A DNA stretch of 64,000 nucleotides from the NCBI GenBank assembly GCA_001302245.1, contig LGYU01000015.1, forward strand, positions 32,744 to 96,743. The letters run 5' to 3'. How positions within the stretch are numbered: the first letter of the stretch is position 1; the number at the start of each line of letters is the position of its first letter. The notes beneath the pieces are model-generated. The model did no database searches. It was not told the DNA's origin and saw only the letters and a list, made by a program, of their open reading frames with translations. Shown here one piece after another: positions 53,387-62,369 of this stretch. Source of the DNA: Chitinophagaceae bacterium PMP191F. Its GTDB lineage: Bacteria; Bacteroidota; Bacteroidia; Chitinophagales; Chitinophagaceae. The position numbers and the translations under genes are program-made.

Positions 53387-55813
53387 CTACTTCCTGATCT
53401 CTGCCTGCACGTCTTTTTCAAGCGCCGACATGATCTTATCCATCATACCGTCAATTTCCTTGTCGGTAAGTGTTTTGTCTGCATCCAGGAACGTAAAGGT
53501 TACAGCCAGCGATTTTTTACCCGCGCCCAGTTTGTCACTTTCAAAAACATCGAACAACTGTATGGACTGCAATTTGGCGGCTTTTGCCTTTTTCACTGCT
53601 TTCTCTATTTCAGCATAGGGCAGGGAAGAAGCTACTACCATTGACAGGTCGCGTTTTACCGGCAACTGTTTGGGCAGTTCCTTTACTTTTAATACCACTT
53701 TGGATACCAGTTTCAGAATGGCTTCCCAATCCAGGTCTACAAAGTATACGGGTTGTTTAATATCGAAGCGTTTCAGTTCATGGGCCTGTACTGTACCCAG
53801 TTCGGCCAGTACTTCATTGTTGGCTACCAGTTGCAGGCTGTTGGCCAGGCTGTGACTGGTACTTACATTCCAGGAAGCATCTGTAATACCGGTTAGCTGA
53901 ATAATAGCGCTTGCAATGCCTTTAATGTAATACAGGTCGGCGGCTGTGCTTTTACCTTTCCACAGATCTTCGCCCAGGTTGCCGGTTACATACAAACAAA
54001 GGTGTACATGCTCTGCATAATGACCGGCACCGGATGTGCTATAGGTTTTACCAAATTCAAAAAAGCGGAGATGGCTGTTCTTCCGGTTCAGGTTATAGGC
54101 TACTGCTTCCAGGCCGGTATGCAGCATGGAGGGGCGCATAATATTATGTTCAGCGCTGAGGTTATTCAACAGCTTTACTACAGTAGTCAGTTCCTGTTCA
54201 TCAAACCAGGCTGCATTGGTAATAGAGTTGGTGAACAACTCGTTGAAGCCCTGTGCAGACAGGTAATTGGCAATTTTTTCCTGGTAGGTATATTTAAAAC
54301 CGTTGGTTTCAATAGAAGGTGAAATGTTGATAGAGGATGGGATCTCGATATTGTCCAGGCCATCTATACGCATGATTTCTTCCACTACATCTGCAGGCAG
54401 GTGTACATCAGGTTTGCTGTGCGGAGCAGCTACCCAGATATCATCCATGCCTTCCCGTACTACCTCAAAACCCAGGCTGGTAAGTATTTTCCGTACTGTA
54501 TCAAAGTGGTAGTTCTTACCACTTAGCTTGCGCAGGAAATGATATTTTAACTGGATCTGTGCTTTTTCAGCGGGCAGCGGGTATACATCTACAATGTCAG
54601 AAGCAATAGTGCCGCCAGCCAGTTCTTTGATCATCATGGCTGCGCGTTTCAGTACGTTCACTGTATTGCTGATGTCCACGTTCTTTTCAAAACGGGTAGC
54701 AGCATCAGTACGCAATCCATGACGGAAAGATGTTTTACGGATATCCACCGGGTTGAACCAGGCGCTTTCCAGGAAGATGGCTTTGGTATTGTTTTGAATA
54801 CCGCTGCGCAATCCACCAAACACACCGGCAATACACATTCCTTCTTCTGCATTGCAGATCATCAGGTCGGCAGCATTCAGCTTTCTTTCCTTCTGATCAA
54901 GGGTAATGAAAGGCGTGCCTTCGGGCAGATTCTTTACAACGATCTTATGGCCTTTTACTGCATCGTAATCAAATGCATGCAAAGGCTGGCCGGTTTCGTG
55001 TAGTATAAAATTGGTAATGTCTACAATATTATTGATAGGACGTACGCCGATAGAACGCAGTCTGTCCTGCAACCATTGTGGCGATTCCTTTACCGTAACG
55101 TCATTGATGGTAACACCGCTGTAACGCTGGCAGGCAGTATTATTTTCAATAGTAACGGCTACCGGCATGCTGTTGCTGTCGGATTTAAAACTATTGTTGA
55201 AAGGACTTTTAACCTTGAAGTCTTTTTTATCGTGATGGGTCAGGTATGCACATACATCGCGCGCCACACCCAGGTGGCTCATGGCATCCATGCGGTTGGG
55301 TGTTAGCCCGATTTCAAAAACCCAGTCGTTATATGGTTTGAAATAACTGGCAGCAGAGTTGCCTGGTTTCAGCGTTTCAGGCAGTATCATAATACCATTG
55401 TGATCATCGCTCAGCCCGATCTCGTCTTCGGCACAGATCATGCCATGACTTTCCACGCCGCGTATCTTGGCCACTTTCATGGTAACAGGATCGCCGTTTT
55501 TAGGATAGATGGTAGTGCCAACCGGTGCTACTACCACTTTTTGTCCGGCAGCTACGTTGGGCGCACCACAAACGATCTGTAAAGGTTCGCCGCTGCCCAC
55601 AGATACTTTGGTAACGGACAGTTTATCGGCATTGGGATGTTTTTCACAAACCAATACCTCACCAATTACCAATCCCTTCAGTCCTCCTTTAAAGCTTTCA
55701 AACTTTTCCAGGCTTTCCACTTCCAGGCCTACAGCCGTCAGTATTTTACTCAGTCTTTCCGGCTCGATGGTCAACGGCAGATACTCGTTCAGCCAGTTAT
55801 ACGAAATCGTCAT
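53387..55813 (-). CDS. pheT: phenylalanine-tRNA ligase beta subunit
   Basis: An 808-residue subunit of the alpha2-beta2 enzyme. The order is an N-terminal tRNA-binding/B1 region, the EMAP-like domain (GLVIGEVLVCEKHPNADKLS, QIVCGAPNVAAGQ), B3/B4 editing (NIVDITNFILHETGQPLHAFD), B5 (DVVEEIMRIDGLDNIEIP), the catalytic-like core and a C-terminal anticodon-binding FDX-ACB domain (LPKQLPVKRDLSMVV, DKTLTDKEIDGMMDKI). pheS is not in the window. It is followed by the coiled-coil protein and zapA. Confidence 0.97.
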   Translation of the reverse strand: MTISYNWLNEYLPLTIEPERLSKILTAVGLEVESLEKFESFKGGLKGLVIGEVLVCEKHPNADKLSVTKVSVGSGEPLQIVCGAPNVAAGQKVVVAPVGTTIYPKNGDPVTMKVAKIRGVESHGMICAEDEIGLSDDHNGIMILPETLKPGNSAASYFKPYNDWVFEIGLTPNRMDAMSHLGVARDVCAYLTHHDKKDFKVKSPFNNSFKSDSNSMPVAVTIENNTACQRYSGVTINDVTVKESPQWLQDRLRSIGVRPINNIVDITNFILHETGQPLHAFDYDAVKGHKIVVKNLPEGTPFITLDQKERKLNAADLMICNAEEGMCIAGVFGGLRSGIQNNTKAIFLESAWFNPVDIRKTSFRHGLRTDAATRFEKNVDISNTVNVLKRAAMMIKELAGGTIASDIVDVYPLPAEKAQIQLKYHFLRKLSGKNYHFDTVRKILTSLGFEVVREGMDDIWVAAPHSKPDVHLPADVVEEIMRIDGLDNIEIPSSINISPSIETNGFKYTYQEKIANYLSAQGFNELFTNSITNAAWFDEQELTTVVKLLNNLSAEHNIMRPSMLHTGLEAVAYNLNRKNSHLRFFEFGKTYSTSGAGHYAEHVHLCLYVTGNLGEDLWKGKSTAADLYYIKGIASAIIQLTGITDASWNVSTSHSLANSLQLVANNEVLAELGTVQAHELKRFDIKQPVYFVDLDWEAILKLVSKVVLKVKELPKQLPVKRDLSMVVASSLPYAEIEKAVKKAKAAKLQSIQLFDVFESDKLGAGKKSLAVTFTFLDADKTLTDKEIDGMMDKIMSALEKDVQAEIRK

Positions 55814-55975
55814 TTATCGGGTATTATTAATGTTTCAGGTTACAGGTCCGGGTCTCGCAAACAGGTATGCCATCTGCGGTTCAGATGCATGTCAGGTATT
55901 GTTACAGGTGCCGGTAAATGATTACCGGCGCCGGTTACCCGGTTCTAAACTCCGCAAAGATAACGGATTGGCAGT

Positions 55976-56968
55976 TTACAGCACGTACCAAAGACGGGTC
56001 ATGAACCATAAAGGAGCTACTGCTGCGGCCACCCAGATGACTATAATAATGGCTACACCGGCTGCTGAAAGATCTTTGCGTACGGTGGTTTTCAGTACAC
56101 CCTGGATATAGCTGATGATCCTGTTTTCATCGTGTGACATTTCATACACCTGCGGCGCTGCATCGGTGGACAGGCGGGGATTGATAGTCAGTGCTTCATC
56201 ACGAATGCGCCAATATTCCTCATCGGTCAACTGGCTGAAATTCTTTTGCCAGGAAATGGACAGTTCATCCAGGCGTTGCCGCAGTTTCCGGGTCTGGGCC
56301 TGGACTACCAGTCGCAGTAACAGGAACATGCCAATGAGCAATAGCGCCCATAAATGGCGGGTAACAGCATACCAGGTCAGCAATGCCGCTGAAACCAGGA
56401 TAAAAATGTTGGAAACAGTATTGTTGCTGCGCATGAACAGCGTTTTTAATAACTGGCCGCCATCCAGGGGGTAAATGGGCAACAGGTTAAAAAGGTTGAG
56501 CAGCACAAACGCATAAGACAGCCTGAGTAGCTGCAGACCATCCGGCTGGTTGCGGGCAATAAAGAAAAGTACAAGTCCGGCAATGATACCGGGCAGGGGC
56601 CCAGCCAGTAGAACAATAGCTTTTTCTTTCTGGGAGATATTTTCTTTGGTACCGCTGGCTGCTGCACCTAATAATGGAATAAAGAAAATGCTGAGATCCT
56701 GGTAGCGGAAAAATTTCATGGCAAAGAAATGTCCCAGTTCATGGATCAGCAATACCACAGCTATCACAACAAGCAGGTAAATATTTTTACTGACCAGGAA
56801 GTAATATGCCAGTCCAAACAATGCAATGCTGATAATGAACCGCACAATGGAATTGCCTGCGGGAGGTTCTGGTAATGGTTTGGGTGGATATACAAAAACA
56901 GGTGTTTCAATGGCATCTCCGGTATTATTGTCTGGTGCTGGCTGCCCGTTGTTGATTGAAAGGTCCAT
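55976..56968 (-). CDS. site-2 protease family (M50) membrane protein
   Basis: A 330-residue membrane protein. The zinc motif HELGH is at residues 76-80 and the third ligand motif PIYPLDGGQLLKTL follows near residue 165, which is the M50 family signature. Several membrane helices lie between and around these, and a soluble loop (about 220-290) precedes a last helix. It cleaves within membranes, often to release regulators. The first 40 residues are cytoplasmic and Pro-rich. It lies upstream of pheT on the same strand, 162 bases apart. Confidence 0.88.
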   Translation of the reverse strand: MDLSINNGQPAPDNNTGDAIETPVFVYPPKPLPEPPAGNSIVRFIISIALFGLAYYFLVSKNIYLLVVIAVVLLIHELGHFFAMKFFRYQDLSIFFIPLLGAAASGTKENISQKEKAIVLLAGPLPGIIAGLVLFFIARNQPDGLQLLRLSYAFVLLNLFNLLPIYPLDGGQLLKTLFMRSNNTVSNIFILVSAALLTWYAVTRHLWALLLIGMFLLLRLVVQAQTRKLRQRLDELSISWQKNFSQLTDEEYWRIRDEALTINPRLSTDAAPQVYEMSHDENRIISYIQGVLKTTVRKDLSAAGVAIIIVIWVAAAVAPLWFMTRLWYVL

Positions 56969-57095
56969 GCTGATACTGTTATGGTATGCAGTATAGGAAA
57001 TAAGCAGGAGAATGACAATGACAAATTGTGATATAGTATCCGGATATCAGTGCCGGGAAAGAGTAATGATGGAAGGTCTGCTATAACAGGCGATG

Positions 57096-57356
57096 CTAAT
57101 TCTTACCCAGTATAAAATTAAATGGAGGGAGTTCGTCTCCGGCCAGGATACGGTGCATGCGTTTGGGATGTTGCTCCATTTTGCCTTTTGCGATGCGTGC
57201 AATTTCAATGGAACCAGAATGGCAAAGGGCATTATGAGTAAGCAGGTTATGACACCACTGTTCATATAACAGCAGGTGTTGTGCTTCTGCGAAATATTCT
57301 TCACGCACCATTACTTCATAGTTCCTTAATTGGTAAACATGCATAGCCATCGGCAA
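57096..57356 (-). CDS. small hypothetical protein
   Basis: An 86-residue frame on the minus strand; the start could be the second Met (MHVYQLRNYEVMVREEY). It is charged and helical in the middle with LLLYEQWCHNLLTHNALC and ends PPFNFILGKN. The composition looks protein-like, but there is no recognised family. It is upstream of the M50 gene and may be cotranscribed. Confidence 0.5.
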   Translation of the reverse strand: MPMAMHVYQLRNYEVMVREEYFAEAQHLLLYEQWCHNLLTHNALCHSGSIEIARIAKGKMEQHPKRMHRILAGDELPPFNFILGKN

Positions 57357-58023
57357 TTAGATCGTTGCAAAGTAACAACGGTTGATGAAAAAAATATAGT
57401 GGTGCTTTTATTTTGACGTTTAAATTCCAAAAAACCTGCGCTGCAATACTCCCAAATGCTTACCAGTGGCTAAAAAATGATGCCATCACAGCCTGAAAGC
57501 CTTTTGGAATGGGCAAAAAATCCACTAAAGCCAGTTGTATTGCTCTATTTACGGGACTTTTAGTGTTTTGGTTGGGCTGCGATCGGCCATGCTGCTATAT
57601 CTTACCAGATGGGATTGATTACCAAATTTTACGCACAATATTCTTTCGCACAGGTCATGTGCATTACCTTTGCAAAAGGGTGGCAAACTTTTGCAAAATG
57701 TGGATAGCCTGCTGATTTTTTGTGGACAAGCTGGGATTTGCTGTGGATAATGATGAGGATTGCATGGTAAGAAATATAGACTCCTGAAAAAATTATTTGC
57801 GGGAAGGACGGACATATATTCGCCCTCCTGACTCAAAGGGGTAACATTCCGTTAACCGTGTAGTAACATTTAAGTAACACAAGCCTGGAAAAATTAACCC
57901 GCAGTCATTGGTTGGGAATAATCCAATTGAGTGGCGTTATTGTCGTCACTACACCCTGTAAAAAACCGTAGCTGTTAGGGATTTTATCAAACCAATGGTT
58001 TAACCTGTATTGCCGTGTAACTG
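57357..58023. other. non-coding region before dnaB, with DnaA-box cluster
   Basis: These 667 bases have no convincing gene; a short plus-strand frame at 57509 looks spurious. They include three DnaA-box-like sites (57699-57750) and repeated GTAACATT words near 57842 and 57862. Confidence 0.55.
57699..57750. other. cluster of three DnaA-box-like sites, possible origin element
   Basis: TGTGGATAG (57699), TGTGGACAA (57721) and TGTGGATAA (57742) lie 22 and 21 bases apart in the same orientation. The last is a perfect DnaA box (TTATCCACA complement). Genes to the left mostly read leftward and dnaB reads rightward. This is consistent with a replication origin but is not proof. Confidence 0.45.
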
Positions 58024-59598
58024 ATGGAATTAACGAATTTTAACAAGGACAGAAAAAATAACAGGCGCAAGGCCTCGGTAGACCTGAGTACCATGGTGTA
58101 CGGAAAGGTGCCGCCGCAGGCAAAAGATCTGGAAGAAGCCGTTCTGGGCGCCATTATGCTTGAAAAAAGTGCATTTGATGTTGTAGTGGAGATTTTGAAA
58201 GCAGATTGTTTTTATGTAGATGCCAACCAGCGTATTTATCGCGCTATGCAAGGGTTGCAGCAGAAAAACCAGCCGATCGATATCCTGACGGTGGTGGAAG
58301 AACTGCGCTCGCGCGAGGAACTGGATATGGTGGGCGGCCCTTATTATGTAACCCGTCTTACCAATGCAGTAGTATCATCTGCCAATATTGAGGCGCACTC
58401 CCGCATCATTCTGCAGAAATTCATCCAGCGTGAACTGATCCGCATCAGCGGTGAGATCATCAGCGAATCTTACGAGGATAGCACCGATGTATTTGACCTG
58501 CTGGACGAGGCTGAAAGCAAATTATTTGAGATTACCAATAATCACCTGCGTAAAAACTTCGACAGTATTGATACTGTACTGGTAAGAACTGTGCAGCGTA
58601 TTGAAGATATGCGGCATCGCAATGAAGATATTACCGGTGTACCTAGTGGTTTCCATACACTGGACAAAGTTACCTATGGCTGGCAGAATACCGACCTGAT
58701 CATCCTGGCGGCACGTCCTGCAGTAGGTAAAACGGCCTTCGCCCTCAACCTGGCGCGTAATGCAGCCCTGAGCGCTACCAAGCCTACTCCGGTGGCAGTA
58801 TTTAGCCTTGAGATGAGTGCCGGTCAGCTGGTACAGCGTATCCTGTCGGCAGAAAGTGAAATCTGGCTGGAAAAAATTGCTCGTGGTAAACTGGAAGAGC
58901 ATGAAATGAAACAACTGTATGCCAAAGGTATCCAGCGTCTGGCACAGGCTCCCATCTTTATTGATGATACCGCTGCCCTGAACGTATTTGAATTACGTGC
59001 GAAGTGTCGCCGTTTGAAAAATAAACATAACATCGGTCTGATCATCATTGACTATCTACAGTTGATGAGTGGAACCGGTGAAGGCAAAAACACCAACCGT
59101 GAGCAGGAGATCAGTACTATTTCCCGTAACCTGAAGCAATTGGCAAAGGAGTTACAGGTACCGGTTATTGCCCTGTCGCAGTTAAGCCGTGCGGTGGAAA
59201 CGCGTAAAGATGGTAACAAGATGCCGCAGTTGAGCGACCTTCGTGAATCGGGTGCCATCGAACAGGATGCGGACATGGTAATGTTCATTTATCGTCCGGA
59301 ATACTATGATATTACTTCCAATGAACTGGGAGAAAGCAATAAGGGCGAAACACACGTACGTATTGCCAAACACCGTAACGGTTCCCTGGAAACGATCAAG
59401 CTGCGCGCCCTGCTGCATATCCAGAAATTCAATGTGATGGAGGATGACAACTTTGGTGGTATTGGTGGTGGCAGTGGTAACTGGAAACCCGTTACGCCTG
59501 ATGCAGGTGCCGGTGGCGATGGTGCTAAATTGTATATCCAGGCAGGCAGTAAAATGAATGACATGCCGTTTGGTGATGATGATGAAGCGCCTTTCTAA
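58024..59598 (+). CDS. dnaB: replicative DNA helicase DnaB
   Basis: A 524-residue hexameric helicase. The N-terminal domain (VPPQAKDLEEAVLGAIML, NAVVSSANIEAHSRII) is followed by the RecA-like core with Walker A ARPAVGKTAF, FSLEMSAGQLVQRIL, the Walker B segment IIIDYLQLM and DLRESGAIEQDADMVMFIYRPEYY. A Gly-rich and acidic C-terminal tail (about 475-524) is typical for the group. It unwinds DNA at the fork. It is followed by a terminator and then rsmE, and the upstream region may be the replication origin. Confidence 0.98.
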   Translation: MELTNFNKDRKNNRRKASVDLSTMVYGKVPPQAKDLEEAVLGAIMLEKSAFDVVVEILKADCFYVDANQRIYRAMQGLQQKNQPIDILTVVEELRSREELDMVGGPYYVTRLTNAVVSSANIEAHSRIILQKFIQRELIRISGEIISESYEDSTDVFDLLDEAESKLFEITNNHLRKNFDSIDTVLVRTVQRIEDMRHRNEDITGVPSGFHTLDKVTYGWQNTDLIILAARPAVGKTAFALNLARNAALSATKPTPVAVFSLEMSAGQLVQRILSAESEIWLEKIARGKLEEHEMKQLYAKGIQRLAQAPIFIDDTAALNVFELRAKCRRLKNKHNIGLIIIDYLQLMSGTGEGKNTNREQEISTISRNLKQLAKELQVPVIALSQLSRAVETRKDGNKMPQLSDLRESGAIEQDADMVMFIYRPEYYDITSNELGESNKGETHVRIAKHRNGSLETIKLRALLHIQKFNVMEDDNFGGIGGGSGNWKPVTPDAGAGGDGAKLYIQAGSKMNDMPFGDDDEAPF

Positions 59599-59673
59599 AA
59601 TAAGAACAGAAAAGTAAAAATATTGGCGATGGCCAGAACTTTGAGGTTGCTATGATTATACGTCAAGCAAGAG

Positions 59674-59700
59674 GCTTCCCGGAAACGGGGAGCTTTTTTT
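59674..59700 (+). terminator. rho-independent terminator
   Basis: GCTTCCC pairs with GGGGAGC (one G-T) around loop GGAAAC, followed by seven T. It ends the dnaB transcript. Confidence 0.85.
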
Positions 59701-59802
59701 ATGGAAGAAGTGGCGAATAGTGGAGTGGTCAATAGTCAATGTTGCTGTTGATATTGAATGGTCAATGATCAGGACCTACTACATTTGCAAAAAAGACAAC
59801 TG

Positions 59803-60510
59803 ATGGCACTGCCGTTTTTTTATATTCCTGCATTTGAATCCGGTCAGCGGGTGGTAACACTGGATGAGGATACTTCCAAACATGTGGTGAGTGTATTGCG
59901 TATGCAGAAAGGGGAACAATTGTACCTTACTAACGGCGAGGGGTATTTACTGACCGCTGAAGTGGCAGATGACCATCGTAAAAAATGTGTGGTGAATATT
60001 GTGGAGGAACGCTTTGTGGCACATAACACCCGTAAGGTAACTGTTGCTATCTCTTTACTGAAAAACGCCAGCCGGTTGGAATGGTTCCTGGAAAAAGCGA
60101 CAGAAATTGGTATAAGTGAAATTGTACCGCTTTTGTGTGAACGTACCGAACGCCAGCATTTTCGTTATGACAGGATGCAGGGTATACTGATAAGCGCCAT
60201 GCTGCAAAGCCAGCAGGTATGGATGCCGAAGCTGCACGAACCTCAACCCCTGCTGCAACTGGTTGAACAGGCCACACAACAACAGAAGTTCATTGCGCAT
60301 TGCCTGGAAGAAGAACGCACTTCATTGGCAACAGCTGTGAATGTAAACATGACCTCACAGATCATATTAATAGGCCCTGAAGGTGATTTTAGCAAAGCTG
60401 AAATTGACCATGCGCTTGCGCACAATTTTGCCCCGGTTATTTTAGGTGAAACCCGTTTGCGTACAGAAACTGCCGGTGTGGTGGCCGCAACATTGCTGAG
60501 CATACGTTGA
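59803..60510 (+). CDS. rsmE: 16S rRNA m3U1498 methyltransferase
   Basis: A 235-residue SPOUT-class methyltransferase. The ATG at 59803 gives MALPFFYIPAFESGQRVVTL, the normal RsmE start; an earlier Met at 59758 lies in a repetitive stretch. The N-terminal PUA-like domain is followed by the knotted core with LIGPEGDFSKAEI and ILGETRLRTETAGV, the SAM-binding loops. It methylates U1498 in the 30S subunit. Confidence 0.94.
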   Translation: MALPFFYIPAFESGQRVVTLDEDTSKHVVSVLRMQKGEQLYLTNGEGYLLTAEVADDHRKKCVVNIVEERFVAHNTRKVTVAISLLKNASRLEWFLEKATEIGISEIVPLLCERTERQHFRYDRMQGILISAMLQSQQVWMPKLHEPQPLLQLVEQATQQQKFIAHCLEEERTSLATAVNVNMTSQIILIGPEGDFSKAEIDHALAHNFAPVILGETRLRTETAGVVAATLLSIR

Positions 60511-60530
60511 TGCAGGATACCAATTGCCAG

Positions 60531-60576
60531 TTTCACGCAAAGCCGCAAAAGGTTGCGCAAAGACAGCAAAGATTTA
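60531..60576. repeat. dispersed intergenic repeat, second copy
   Basis: TTTCACGCAAAGCCGCAAAA and GGTTGCGCAAAGACAGCAAA match the inverted complement of the copy at 41076-41121 at most positions. It is located in the short gap between rsmE and the TerC-like gene. Confidence 0.6.
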
Positions 60577-60641
60577 TTAAACTTTTATCTTCGTTGAGTC
60601 TCTTACTTAAAACTTATAAGGCGTTCAGCATTCTGCATTAA

Positions 60642-61427
60642 TTACTCACTGGGCAACTTTGGCTCCCGCAACTCTACCGGTTGTTTTTTAGCTTTTTCCT
60701 TTTTACGCATCCACATGTTCAGCAATTCCACGCCAAATGAGAAGGCCATGGCGAAGTAGATATATCCTTTGGCAATATGACTTCCATGTATGGGTTCCAG
60801 TCCTTCAAAGAAAAGACTGAAGCCTACCATCAGCAGAAATGCCAGTGCCAGCATTTTTAAAGTAGGGTGTTTGTGTATGAAGGTGGAGATCCTTTCAGAA
60901 AAGAAAAACATGATGATCATGGCAATGATCACAGCAATGATCATCACTTTTACCACGCGGGCCAGTCCCACGGCGGTGATAATACTATCGAATGAAAAAA
61001 CGGTATCTACTACGATGATCTGCCCCACAATAGCTCCGAACGAAGCTGTTCCTTTTTTTGCGTTGAAGCTTTCTTCATCACCTTCCAGTTTGTGGTGAAT
61101 TTCTTTTACCGTTTTGTATAGGAGGAAAATACCCCCCGCAAACATGATCACATTGCGCAGGTTAAAAGCAATATGGCGATCAGAAAAGTCAAACCCGAAC
61201 AATTCCTTACTGCCGTTATTGACCAGCCAGCCAATGCCCATCAGCAAACCAATGCGGATGGCAATACCGGCTATCATCCAGATACGGCGGGCCTTTAAAC
61301 GTTGTGCCTGGTCCAGGCGGCCCATCAGGATGGACACAAAGATCACGTTGTCAATGCCTAATACAATTTCAAGGGTGGTCAGCGTAAGCAGGCTGATCAG
61401 CGCATCGAGGGTAAAAAGTTCTTGCAT
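60642..61427 (-). CDS. TerC family membrane protein
   Basis: A 261-residue membrane protein from ATG 61427; the longer frame adds nine residues of poor quality. It has about seven membrane helices and the TerC signature segments LEIVLGIDNVIFVSIL and VVDTVFSFDSIITAVGL, with the Asp-rich membrane sites thought to bind metal. Members act in manganese or metal export and loading of exported proteins. The C-terminus is Lys-rich and cytoplasmic. Confidence 0.92.
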   Translation of the reverse strand: MQELFTLDALISLLTLTTLEIVLGIDNVIFVSILMGRLDQAQRLKARRIWMIAGIAIRIGLLMGIGWLVNNGSKELFGFDFSDRHIAFNLRNVIMFAGGIFLLYKTVKEIHHKLEGDEESFNAKKGTASFGAIVGQIIVVDTVFSFDSIITAVGLARVVKVMIIAVIIAMIIMFFFSERISTFIHKHPTLKMLALAFLLMVGFSLFFEGLEPIHGSHIAKGYIYFAMAFSFGVELLNMWMRKKEKAKKQPVELREPKLPSE

Positions 61428-61727
61428 GTTGGTCGGTGATAAATACGGGCACAAAAATAGGGGGCTTTAACAGATTCTATATAAAAACACCCAATAACCC
61501 GTTAAAACGTTCATTCCGGCACAATTTTTTGTCTGTTGCTGTGTTATGTGAAGAGTATATTATTTTCTGTTATCATTTATTCCGTACCAGCCTATCGTAT
61601 ATATTTCTACTACGCATTGATATTGAATGTTGCCGGGCTACAAGTGATTTTTGTGTGACTGGTGGAGAACATCAGGCACTACAACTCCCGAAAAAGCAAC
61701 ACCTTTTACCTTAATGTTTTATATTTT
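61428..61727. other. intergenic region
   Basis: These 300 bases lie between the divergent TerC-like and beta-barrel genes. They are AT-rich around 61550-61620, likely holding promoters. No other element is seen. Confidence 0.5.
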
Positions 61728-62285
61728 ATGAGAAAAATTCTTATTGTATTTCTCTGCGTAGTTGCAGTATCCACCACGTATGCGCAGTATGAAGATGAAA
61801 GTTTTGGTTCACTGAAAATCAGTGCCGGTTACACGCATGATTTTCCGGGTTTGAATGGTTATACCGTCAGTGGGGAATTTTCCAAAAAGATCAGTAATTA
61901 CCTGGAAGGTGCTGTGGGTCTGAAGCGTGTACAATTAAGCGGTTACCCACGCACAGCTGCGGTGAATGAATATACCAGGGCAACTACCATAGATATGTTG
62001 CTGTATTTTCTGCTGGTTCAATCAGGACCACATACCATCCGTACTGGTTTGGGGTATTCCTTTTCATTTTACCGCATACGTCGCTCATATCCTGTAACCA
62101 ATAGTGATAAAAGTACTACCTGGCAATTGCAGGATCAGCAGGGACGTACGCAGGGCTTTATTCTTTCGGGTGAATACCAGTATGCACTAACCGATCTGCC
62201 ATTGAACTTTGGGGTACGTGTTGCGTTGTACAAAGCCTATGATGGCATCAGCTATGCAGGCCCTTTTGTAGCGTGGCGTTTATAA
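61728..62285 (+). CDS. outer-membrane beta-barrel protein
   Basis: A 185-residue exported protein with a signal peptide (MRKILIVFLCVVAVSTTYAQ, from ATG 61728). The mature part has alternating strands with aromatic residues at the strand ends (SLKISAGYTHDFPG, GLGYSFSFYRIRRSY, GFILSGEYQYAL) and ends in FVAWRL, typical of small outer-membrane barrels. Function unknown. It is followed at 84 bases by a sensor kinase in the same direction. Confidence 0.8.
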   Translation: MRKILIVFLCVVAVSTTYAQYEDESFGSLKISAGYTHDFPGLNGYTVSGEFSKKISNYLEGAVGLKRVQLSGYPRTAAVNEYTRATTIDMLLYFLLVQSGPHTIRTGLGYSFSFYRIRRSYPVTNSDKSTTWQLQDQQGRTQGFILSGEYQYALTDLPLNFGVRVALYKAYDGISYAGPFVAWRL

Positions 62286-62369
62286 AGCAGCCTGTTTTTG
62301 TCTGTCCATACAATCTGCCCGATTACCGATACATTTGCTTGTCAGTAATGGTAAGTTATTTCTTTGTGT

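Noticed and set aside
55910..55929. Hairpin GCCGGTAA / TTACCGGC after the M50 gene
   Set aside because: The stem is perfect but no T tract follows on the minus strand, so I do not call it a terminator.
57509..57715. A 68-residue plus-strand frame upstream of dnaB
   Set aside because: It has many Cys and no protein-like pattern, and it overlaps the DnaA-box cluster. It is probably chance.
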